The notes below the pieces were generated by a model that was given only the letters and a program-made list of their open reading frames with translations, ran no database searches and was not told where the DNA came from. The position numbers and the translations under genes are program-made. Shown in pieces: positions 1 to 5,179 of a DNA stretch of 8,448 nt. The number at the start of each line of letters is the position of its first letter. Positions within the stretch are counted from its first letter, which is position 1. The stretch is from Anaerolineae bacterium (GTDB lineage: Bacteria > Chloroflexota > Anaerolineae > 4572-78 > J111), in assembly GCA_020433785.1 (NCBI GenBank), contig JAGRCC010000737.1, forward strand, positions 1-8,448. The letters run 5' to 3'.

Positions 1-1158
1 GATAAAGTGAAATACCCCGAACGGCTGGCGATCACGCTCGATCACGCCGCTCCGCCGCCCACCACCAAACACGCTCAAAATCACGCCGATATTCGCCGTT
101 TTGTGGCCGAACAGGGTGTCACCCATTTCTTTGAAGTCGGGCGCGGCATTTGTCATCAAGTTTTGTGCGAAGAAGGGCTGATCTACCCCGGTATTGTACT
201 GCTGGGCGCCGACAGCCACTCGACCCATTACGGGGCGCTGGGCGCGTTTGGGGCCGGTATCGGCCGGAGCGAGATGGCGGCTATTTGGGCCACCGGCCAG
301 TTGTGGCTGCGCGTGCCGGAGAGTCTCAAAATTACGCTGTCGGGTCAATTCAATCCGTGGGTGACCAGCAAAGATATCGCTTTGTTTGTCATCGGGCAGT
401 TGGGCGCCGATGGCGGTCTCTATGCCAGCGTTGAGTTTCACGGTGAAGCCGTAGCCGGCATGACAATGGCCAGCCGCTTTGTGCTGTCAAACATGATGGC
501 TGAGATGGGCGCGAAGAATGCCTGGGTAGCTCAAGATGAAATTACATTCGATTGGCTAGAGGCGCAGCGCAGCCGGGGCGCGCAGGTTGGCGGCGATCGG
601 CAAACGTGGGCTGAAACCAGTCGCGCTTTGTGGCCCGATCGGGCCGCGACTTACCTCGCCGAGTACGAGTTCGACGCCTCAGCCATCGAGCCGCAGGTAG
701 CCTGCCCGCATACGGTTGATAACGTCAAGCCGTTAAGCGCGGTGGCCGGCACCAAGGTTAATCAGGCATTTCTGGGTACCTGTACCAATGGTCGCTTAGA
801 AGATCTGGCCGAGGCGGCCAAAGTGATCGCCGGTCATCGGGTCGCGGCCGGGACACGGCTGCTGGTGATCCCCGCTTCCTCACAGGTCTATATGGACGCT
901 ATCAAAGCGGGGTATGTCGAGACGCTCATGGCGGCCGGCGCAACGTTTGGATCGCCGGGATGCGGCCCCTGTATGGGGAATCACTTGGGCATTCCCGCGC
1001 CGGGTGAGGTGACGATCAGTAGTGCAAATCGCAATTTCCGGGGACGCATGGGGACGCGCGACTCGGAGATTTATCTGGCCTCGCCGGCGGTGGTGGTCGC
1101 CAGTGCGGTGGTCGGAGAGATCGCCGGGCCGGAACAAGTGTTAGGGGTAGAAGCATAG
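1..1158 (+). CDS. leuC: 3-isopropylmalate dehydratase / homoaconitase-family large subunit, 5' end missing
   Basis: Large subunit of a two-subunit [4Fe-4S] hydro-lyase of the aconitase superfamily. In the leucine pathway it isomerises 2-isopropylmalate to 3-isopropylmalate in the cytoplasm. The frame is open from base 1. The first visible residues, D-K-V-K-Y-P-E-R, are the usual interior of this family, so the GTG at position 7 is an internal valine codon and roughly 35-45 N-terminal residues lie outside the window. Visible landmarks are LDHAAPPP, the GADSH...[14 protein letters not shown] active-site block, the first cluster cysteine in GTCTNG (Cys codon 781-783), the C-x-x-C pair in GCGPCMG (codons 961-963 and 970-972), and the near-C-terminal NRNFRGRMG. 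All three cluster cysteines are present. The total length would be about 425 residues, typical of the shorter two-subunit type. Substrate is uncertain: homoaconitate or a methylated malate are alternatives. It ends 15 bases before the Uma2 gene, and its partner leuD follows that gene. Confidence 0.93.
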   Translation, partial: DKVKYPERLAITLDHAAPPPTTKHAQNHADIRRFVAEQGVTHFFEVGRGICHQVLCEEGLIYPGIVLLGADSHSTHYGALGAFGAGIGRSEMAAIWATGQLWLRVPESLKITLSGQFNPWVTSKDIALFVIGQLGADGGLYASVEFHGEAVAGMTMASRFVLSNMMAEMGAKNAWVAQDEITFDWLEAQRSRGAQVGGDRQTWAETSRALWPDRAATYLAEYEFDASAIEPQVACPHTVDNVKPLSAVAGTKVNQAFLGTCTNGRLEDLAEAAKVIAGHRVAAGTRLLVIPASSQVYMDAIKAGYVETLMAAGATFGSPGCGPCMGNHLGIPAPGEVTISSANRNFRGRMGTRDSEIYLASPAVVVASAVVGEIAGPEQVLGVEA

Positions 1159-1173
1159 GTTAGGAAGTGTTAG

Positions 1174-1860
1174 ATGGGCGACATTGTTACGTTTAGACCG
1201 TCGAGTTTGACGACATTAGAAACCGACTATCCTGAATCGGACGGCAAACCTATGGGCGAAACCGAATTTCATATCAATGTCATTTTGCATCTGTTTCAAT
1301 CGCTGCGGTACTTCTTTCGCCAGATTGAGGATGTTTACGTGGCAGCTGATCTATTGTTCTATTATGAAGAAGGCAATCGGTCGGCGTTTAAAGTGCCTGA
1401 TGTGTTTGTGGTCAAAGGGGTTTCAAAGCAGCCCCGGCGAACGTACAAATTGTGGGAAGAAGGTGTTGCCCCTTGTACGGTTTTTGAAATTACGTCGCGG
1501 GCTACGTGGTTGGACGATTTGGGTGAGAAACGGGCCTTATATGAAAAATTGGGGGTGCCCGAATATTTTCTGTTTGATCCGTTAGATGAATATCTGTCGC
1601 CTCGGCTGCAAGGATTTCGGCTGAAAAATAATTACTATCAGCCTGTTGATTTAGCCGAAAATGGCACCTTGTTTAGCCAGGAATTAGGTGTGACGTTACA
1701 CCCCCAAGATCAACTGCTGCGTATTGTCAATGCCGATAGCGGTGAAACGGTACCAACCTTAGATGAAGCCGCCAAACGGGCTGAAGCAGCAGAAGCTCGG
1801 CTGGCTCAATTGGAAGCCGAACTCAGAAAATTGCGGGGACAGCCCGACGAGGAGTCATAA
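1174..1860 (+). CDS. Uma2-family (DUF820) putative restriction-endonuclease-like protein
   Basis: A 228-residue protein of the Uma2/DUF820 family, which has a PD-(D/E)XK nuclease-like fold and is often present in many copies in cyanobacteria and Chloroflexota. Its biological role is not established. Visible family features are VPDVFVV with Asp76, CTVFEITS with Glu105, then a D-x-G-E-K-x-x-x-Y stretch with Lys119 and Tyr123, followed by [10 protein letters not shown] (128-136). These are the residues expected to form the metal site, so it does not look inactive. Residues about 197-222 are Ala/Glu/Leu/Arg-rich and likely form a coiled coil, a common tail in this family. The ATG at 1174 has AGGAAG at 1162-1167, six bases upstream. 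Base composition differs from its neighbours: two 60-base lines that I counted (1261-1320, 1621-1680) are about 40% GC, against 65% in a leuC line (841-900). The gene sits between leuC and leuD and looks like an insertion. Whether it cuts DNA in vivo is unknown. Confidence 0.85.
   Translation: MGDIVTFRPSSLTTLETDYPESDGKPMGETEFHINVILHLFQSLRYFFRQIEDVYVAADLLFYYEEGNRSAFKVPDVFVVKGVSKQPRRTYKLWEEGVAPCTVFEITSRATWLDDLGEKRALYEKLGVPEYFLFDPLDEYLSPRLQGFRLKNNYYQPVDLAENGTLFSQELGVTLHPQDQLLRIVNADSGETVPTLDEAAKRAEAAEARLAQLEAELRKLRGQPDEES
1849..1854 (+). promoter_or_regulatory. leuD ribosome binding site inside the end of the Uma2 gene
   Basis: GAGGAG lies seven bases before the leuD ATG at 1862 and is part of the last codons (D-E-E-S) of the Uma2 gene. 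It decides the leuD start over in-frame upstream ATGs within the Uma2 gene. It also suggests that leuD translation is coupled to the preceding gene. Confidence 0.75.
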
Positions 1861-1861
1861 T

Positions 1862-2368
1862 ATGGAACAAGCCGTTATTCAGGGTCGCGTGTGGAAATAT
1901 GGCGACGGCGTCAACACCGATGTGATTTTCCCCGGCAAATATACCTACACTATCTCCGATCCGGCGGAGATGGGCCCGCATGCCTTGGAAGATTTGGACC
2001 CGACTTTTGCTCCCAACGTACAGCCCGGTGATGTCGTGGTGGCCGGTAAAAACTGGGGCAACGGCTCCAGCCGCGAGCAGGCGGCCATCTGTCTGAAGCA
2101 GGTCGGTTTGGGCGCAGTGATTGGCGAGTCGTTTGGGCGGATTTGGTATCGGAATGCGATTAACAACGGCCTGTTGGCTATCACCTGCCCCGCCGCGGTG
2201 GCGGCTCTCAAGCAAGGCGATCAGGTAGAGATCGACATGGAGGCCGGCGTCATCCGCTGCGAGGTGGGTGAGTTTACCTTTCCCCCCTTCGCGCCATCGG
2301 TGCAGGCGATTATCGCCGACGGGGGGCTGATTCCCCATTTGAAGAAAAAGTTGGTCAATAACGCTTAA
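1862..2368 (+). CDS. leuD: 3-isopropylmalate dehydratase / homoaconitase-family small subunit
   Basis: Small swivelling subunit (168 residues, a normal length) that joins the leuC product to form the active hydro-lyase. The ATG at 1862 is chosen because GAGGAG lies seven bases upstream and the protein then starts at the expected place. The frame is open further upstream, to 1763, but that part is the Uma2 gene read out of frame. Conserved blocks are [16 protein letters not shown] (residues 15-30), [13 protein letters not shown] (62-74) and [17 protein letters not shown] (88-104). The GSSRE segment contributes substrate binding. The substrate-selecting loop after GK reads Y-T-Y-T (27-30). As far as I recall, characterised archaeal homoaconitases have YLRT there and isopropylmalate isomerases have YLV-type loops, so the substrate cannot be fixed from this loop. 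One base separates the Uma2 stop from this start. It is the last gene before the mre promoter. Confidence 0.9.
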   Translation: MEQAVIQGRVWKYGDGVNTDVIFPGKYTYTISDPAEMGPHALEDLDPTFAPNVQPGDVVVAGKNWGNGSSREQAAICLKQVGLGAVIGESFGRIWYRNAINNGLLAITCPAAVAALKQGDQVEIDMEAGVIRCEVGEFTFPPFAPSVQAIIADGGLIPHLKKKLVNNA

Positions 2369-2402
2369 AACAGGTATCTGACTGCGCTGTTCGATGGGTT
2401 TA

Positions 2403-2430
2403 TTGTGCAAAAGTTCGATTGTGGTATAAT
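2403..2430 (+). promoter_or_regulatory. Extended -10 promoter for mreBCD
   Basis: TATAAT at 2425-2430 is a perfect -10 hexamer preceded by TGG, giving an extended -10 (TGnTATAAT). A modest -35 candidate, TTGTGC, lies at 2403-2408 with a 16-base spacer. Predicted transcription start is about 2437, giving a leader of roughly 65 bases before the mreB GTG. ATTGTG occurs twice, at 2402-2407 and 2418-2423, and TTGTG/CACAA (2419-2423, 2432-2436) forms an inverted repeat around the -10 box. The 14 bases at 2418-2431 recur exactly in the minC promoter. Confidence 0.75.
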
Positions 2431-2438
2431 ACACAAAT

Positions 2439-2470
2439 TAGGCAGGCGCTGACCGTTGACAGCCTGCCTA
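2439..2470 (+). terminator. Perfect 9-bp hairpin at the start of the mreB leader, possible terminator of the leu operon
   Basis: TAGGCAGGC (2439-2447) pairs perfectly with GCCTGCCTA (2462-2470) around a 14-base loop. It lies 70 bases after the leuD stop, where a terminator would be expected. However, the following bases (TTGTTATG) are only a weak U-tract, and the hairpin is downstream of the mreB -10 box. It therefore falls at the very 5' end of the predicted mreB transcript. It may stabilise that mRNA, act as an attenuator, or partly end read-through from leuD. I cannot choose between these from sequence. Confidence 0.5.
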
Positions 2471-2501
2471 TTGTTATGCTGGTCTAAGGAGAAATATTTA
2501 A

Positions 2502-3572
2502 GTGGCAGGCCCTTTAGATGCATTACTTGGCCTCTTTTCGCTTGACGTTGGCATAGACCTGGGCACGGCCAACACATTGGTTTATGTGCGTGGTAAAGGC
2601 ATTGTTATCAACGAACCGTCGGTGGTGGCCATCGATAAGAGAACTAAAAAACCGCTGGCGATTGGCGTTGATGCCAAAGAGATGGTGGGTCGAACGCCGG
2701 CGAACATTGTCGCCATTCGACCGCTGCGCGATGGCGTGATTTCAGAGTTTGAGATCACGGAGGCGATGCTGCGGTATTTTATTAAGAAAGTCCACGAGCA
2801 AACGTTGATCCCCACGCCGTTTTATGCGCCGCGGGTGGTCGTTGGCATTCCCAGCGGGGTGACCCAGGTGGAGAAACGGGCCGTGTACGACGCGGCCCGG
2901 AGCGCGCGAGCACGCGAGGCCCAAATCATCGATGAGCCGGTGGCCGCGGCCATTGGTGTCGGTTTGCCGATTACCGAGCCGCTGGGCAGTATGGTCATCG
3001 ATATCGGTGGGGGAACGACCGAGGTGGCCGTTTTTTCGCTGGGGGGTATTGTCGTCAGCCGGTCGATCCGGGTGGCCGGCGATGAAATGGATGAGGCCAT
3101 CATCAACTATGCCCGCCAGAAATACAACCTACTCATCGGCCAGCGGATGGCTGAACGGGCCAAGATTACCATTGGCTCGGGTTACCCGCTGCCGGAGGAA
3201 CAGACGATTGCCTTGCGTGGACGCAACCTCATCACTGGCCTGCCCGACTCGGTTGAGGTGTCGAGTGTGGAAATTCGCGAAGCTTTGAGCGATGCGGTCT
3301 CGGTTATCGTCGATGCCGTGCGTGATACGCTCGATGAAACGCCGCCGGAGCTGATCGCCGATTTGATGGAAAGCGGTATCGCTTTGGCCGGCGGCGGCGC
3401 GCTGCTGCAAGGTTTGTCGGAGCGGCTGTCGGAAGAGACCAAAATGCGGGTTTATATTGCCGATGATCCTTTAACATGTGTGGCTCGCGGGGCCGGTAAG
3501 GTGTTGGAAAGCTACGATAAATACGCTAAGGTGCTCAATACCTTGGATCGAAGCAGCACCAATCATCGGTAA
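2502..3572 (+). CDS. mreB: Rod-shape determining actin-like protein MreB
   Basis: Bacterial actin homologue (356 residues; family about 330-350) that forms ATP-dependent filaments under the membrane and directs side-wall peptidoglycan synthesis. Actin-fold motifs appear in order: GIDLGTANTLVYVRGKGIV (phosphate 1, residues 17-35), GIPSGVTQVEKRAV (115-128), IDEPVAAAIGVGLP (143-156), VIDIGGGTTEVAVFSLGGIV (phosphate 2, 165-184), AGDEMDEAI (192-200) and the adenosine motif LAGGGALLQGL (295-305). The start is a GTG: AAGGAG at 2486-2491 lies ten bases upstream, and no ATG in frame fits. Residues 1-15 (A-G-P-L-D-A-L-L-G-L-F-S) are hydrophobic and could form a short membrane-binding helix, as known for some MreBs. 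It is the first gene of mreBCD, with mreC following after 40 bases. Confidence 0.97.
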   Translation: MAGPLDALLGLFSLDVGIDLGTANTLVYVRGKGIVINEPSVVAIDKRTKKPLAIGVDAKEMVGRTPANIVAIRPLRDGVISEFEITEAMLRYFIKKVHEQTLIPTPFYAPRVVVGIPSGVTQVEKRAVYDAARSARAREAQIIDEPVAAAIGVGLPITEPLGSMVIDIGGGTTEVAVFSLGGIVVSRSIRVAGDEMDEAIINYARQKYNLLIGQRMAERAKITIGSGYPLPEEQTIALRGRNLITGLPDSVEVSSVEIREALSDAVSVIVDAVRDTLDETPPELIADLMESGIALAGGGALLQGLSERLSEETKMRVYIADDPLTCVARGAGKVLESYDKYAKVLNTLDRSSTNHR

Positions 3573-3612
3573 CCGGGACTGATGGGTAGCAAGCAGTAGA
3601 CCAAAATTAATT

Positions 3613-4479
3613 ATGGCGCTAATAAGAAACCGGCAGATTTATATCGCCCTGATTATCGCTCTGGTTTTGCTGGGCTTTGGGCTGGAACAGCTCGGATACT
3701 TATCACCGCTGACGGACCTGGTTCAAACGTTTACGGCCCCCATCCAGGCCCAGATGACCCGCACCGCCAATTTTATCTCCGGCCAGGTTGAGCAAACCAC
3801 CGACATCCGTGAGCTGCAAGAACGCAACACCGAACTGGAGGCCCTGGCCAACAGTTTGATGGTAGAAAATGTTCGGCTTAAGGACCTCGAACGCGAAAAC
3901 GAAATTCTGCGGCAACTGCTCAACTACACCCGTAATAATCCCCAATTTACCTACCAAACCACCACCATTCGCGGCCGCAGTATTGGCCGCGAGCCGACCA
4001 ACCTCCTCTATTTCATCTTTTTGGATGTGGGCGTGCGCGATGGCGTCGCCAAAGATATGCCGGTTATCACCGATCGCGGGTTGGTGGGACGGGTGACCGC
4101 GGTTGGCCCTAACTCGGCGCAGGTGTTGATGTTGATCGATCCCTCAAGCGCGGTCAATGCGCTCATTCAAAACAGTCGGGTCACCGGCCTGGTCAAGGGC
4201 AATATCGATGGCACGTTGACGATGGAGCGTATTCCCCCCGGCGAAGAAGTCAATCCCGGCGATATCGTTTTGACCTCCGGCTTAGGCGGCAACTTCCCCG
4301 ACAAACTCGTTATCGGCCAGGTGACCGAAGTGACGCAGCGGGACCAGGATATGTTTCAAATAGCCCGTATCCGGCCCACGGTCGATTTTGGTAAATTGGA
4401 AACGATGCTGGTCATCACCTCGTTTGAGCCGGTCGATTTCGAGGCAGAGATCATCGAAGCGCAGGAGCCGGAGAATTAG
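3613..4479 (+). CDS. mreC: Rod-shape determining protein MreC
   Basis: Bitopic membrane protein (288 residues, typical) that links cytoplasmic MreB and MreD to the periplasmic PBP2 transpeptidase. Layout: a short basic N-terminus (R-N-R), one transmembrane helix at about 9-27, an acidic/Leu-rich coiled coil at about 60-105 used for dimerisation, then two beta domains at about 115-272. These include YFIFLDVGVRDGVAKDMPVIT, GLVGRVTAVGPNSAQVLMLIDPS and GDIVLTSGLGGNFPDKLVIGQV, all recognisable MreC blocks. A short acidic tail (E-A-Q-E-P-E-N) ends the protein. The ATG at 3613 places the membrane helix correctly, but I see no clear Shine-Dalgarno sequence in the AT-rich stretch before it (3600-3612). 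Translation may depend on coupling or be SD-independent. Its stop overlaps the proposed mreD start. Confidence 0.95.
   Translation: MALIRNRQIYIALIIALVLLGFGLEQLGYLSPLTDLVQTFTAPIQAQMTRTANFISGQVEQTTDIRELQERNTELEALANSLMVENVRLKDLERENEILRQLLNYTRNNPQFTYQTTTIRGRSIGREPTNLLYFIFLDVGVRDGVAKDMPVITDRGLVGRVTAVGPNSAQVLMLIDPSSAVNALIQNSRVTGLVKGNIDGTLTMERIPPGEEVNPGDIVLTSGLGGNFPDKLVIGQVTEVTQRDQDMFQIARIRPTVDFGKLETMLVITSFEPVDFEAEIIEAQEPEN
4463..4467 (+). promoter_or_regulatory. Ribosome binding site supporting an AUU start for mreD
   Basis: AGGAG at 4463-4467, in the last codons of mreC, lies seven bases before ATT at 4475-4477. The ATT overlaps the mreC stop codon (ATTAG). The other possible mreD starts, TTG at 4388, 4424 and 4502, have no comparable site. 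Confidence 0.55.
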
Positions 4480-4975
4480 CAACCTCATTGCCTTCATTGT
4501 TTTGATTGGCGCCGCTCTGATTCAATCTACCCTTTCGCCCTATATGCAAATCAACGGTATCCATCCCGATTTAGTGGTGGTGTTGGTTATCGCCTGGACT
4601 ATTCTGAGCGATTTGGAAGACGGTTTGACCTGGGCGTTGGTCGGCGGTTTGAGCCTGGATTTTTTATCGGCAGCGCCATTTGGTATTTTTACGCTGGCGT
4701 TAATTCTGGTTGCTATTGTGGCCAACTTTTCCCACGGCCGGATTTTTGGTAGTAGTATCGTGCTACCGCTGGGGTTTACCTTTCCGCTGAGTATTCTGTT
4801 TAACGGTATGGCACTGCTCATTCTCAATTTATTGGGGCGTCCGGTCGTTTGGCTCGATGCGTTCAACGACATTTTTCTGCCGGTCGCTATCTTCAATACC
4901 GGCGTGATGGTTCTGATTTTTCCGCCTTTGTATTACCTCTATCGCCGCTTACATCCCCAACCCCTTTCTTTTTAG
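4475..4975 (+). CDS. mreD: Rod-shape determining membrane protein MreD, probable AUU start
   Basis: Polytopic inner-membrane protein of the elongation complex. From 4475 it has 166 residues, matching the usual MreD length of about 160-170, and begins with SNLIAFIVLIGAALIQSTLSPY, the normal first helix. Five or six hydrophobic segments follow. Typical MreD features are QSTL in helix 1, HPDLVVVLVIAWTIL, GLSLDFLSAAPFGIFTL, and the basic end YLYRRLHP. The frame is open upstream to a TTG at 4388. That extension is 29 Arg/Ser-rich residues that merely read mreC out of frame and would overlap it by 92 bases. A TTG at 4502 would remove half of the first helix. Only ATT at 4475 has both a ribosome binding site and the right N-terminus. 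Identity is firm from topology, motifs and position after mreC; the start is less certain. Automated callers restricted to ATG/GTG/TTG will give another start. Confidence 0.88.
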   Translation: MSNLIAFIVLIGAALIQSTLSPYMQINGIHPDLVVVLVIAWTILSDLEDGLTWALVGGLSLDFLSAAPFGIFTLALILVAIVANFSHGRIFGSSIVLPLGFTFPLSILFNGMALLILNLLGRPVVWLDAFNDIFLPVAIFNTGVMVLIFPPLYYLYRRLHPQPLSF

Positions 4976-4985
4976 AATGGATTTA

Positions 4986-5070
4986 AGGTGACAGTCACTT
5001 AACATCTTCCACATAGAACAGGTTCTGCCATTTGCGCGTTATGTTTAGTCGTATAAAGTGACTGTCACCT
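4986..5070. repeat. 85-bp fold-back element with perfect 15-bp inverted ends (MITE- or REP-like)
   Basis: AGGTGACAGTCACTT at 4986-5000 is the exact reverse complement of AAGTGACTGTCACCT at 5056-5070. Each end is itself a palindrome (GTGAC-A-GTCAC). Inside are further inverted pairs: AACAT/ATGTT (5001-5005, 5041-5045) and AGAAC/GTTCT (5015-5019, 5022-5026). The element could fold into a long stem with internal arms. It encodes no protein and I see no clear target-site duplication. It lies just after the mreD stop and could serve as an mRNA end or processing structure. A non-autonomous mobile element, or a repeat mobilised by a REP-associated transposase, is my preferred reading. Confidence 0.65.
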
Positions 5071-5161
5071 GTCTCTGGTTTAGGTGGCGCATGGAGTCGC
5101 GCCGTTCAGAGCGATGTAAGGCCGTGGGCTCATTTAAAGCAATTTCGATTTTGCTATTTCT

Positions 5162-5175
5162 TGGGTATAATCCCA
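5162..5175 (+). promoter_or_regulatory. Promoter of PBP2, predicted leaderless transcript
   Basis: A perfect TATAAT at 5166-5171 is framed by TGGG (5162-5165) and CCCA (5172-5175), a 14-base inverted repeat. No good -35 is visible; TTTCGA at 5143-5148 has 17-base spacing but matches weakly. Only eight bases separate the -10 box from the PBP2 ATG at 5180. Transcription should begin at about 5178-5180, so the mRNA would have no leader. The gap 5071-5165 otherwise shows only a weak GGCGC/GCGCC hairpin (5086-5103). Confidence 0.7.
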
Positions 5176-5179
5176 GTTT

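Noticed and set aside
7..9. GTG as the start codon of leuC
   Set aside because: The frame is open to base 1 and the residues around it are the family's interior; conserved N-terminal sequence must lie upstream of the window.
1763..1861. Longer LeuD starting inside the Uma2 gene
   Set aside because: The extension has no family similarity, and GAGGAG sits correctly before ATG 1862.
2369..2391. AACAG/CTGTT hairpin after leuD as a terminator
   Set aside because: The stem is only five base pairs with a 13-base loop, and no U-tract follows.
1823..2434. 203-codon antisense frame opposite leuD
   Set aside because: It is the complement of a clearly conserved gene, with no recognisable protein features; a shadow frame caused by GC-rich codon use.
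2932..3288. 118-codon frame within mreB
   Set aside because: It lies wholly inside conserved mreB motifs in another frame and has Trp/Arg/Ser-rich shadow composition.
3582..3599. Five-codon ATG frame between mreB and mreC as a leader peptide
   Set aside because: It is too short, has no ribosome binding site, and lies where chance ATGs are expected.
4388..4474. TTG 4388 as the mreD start, giving 195 residues
   Set aside because: The added residues are Arg/Ser-rich and arise from reading mreC out of frame. There is no ribosome binding site and the overlap would be 92 bases.
4986..5070. The repeated 15-mers as a CRISPR or direct-repeat array
   Set aside because: There are only two copies, inverted rather than direct, and no spacer series.
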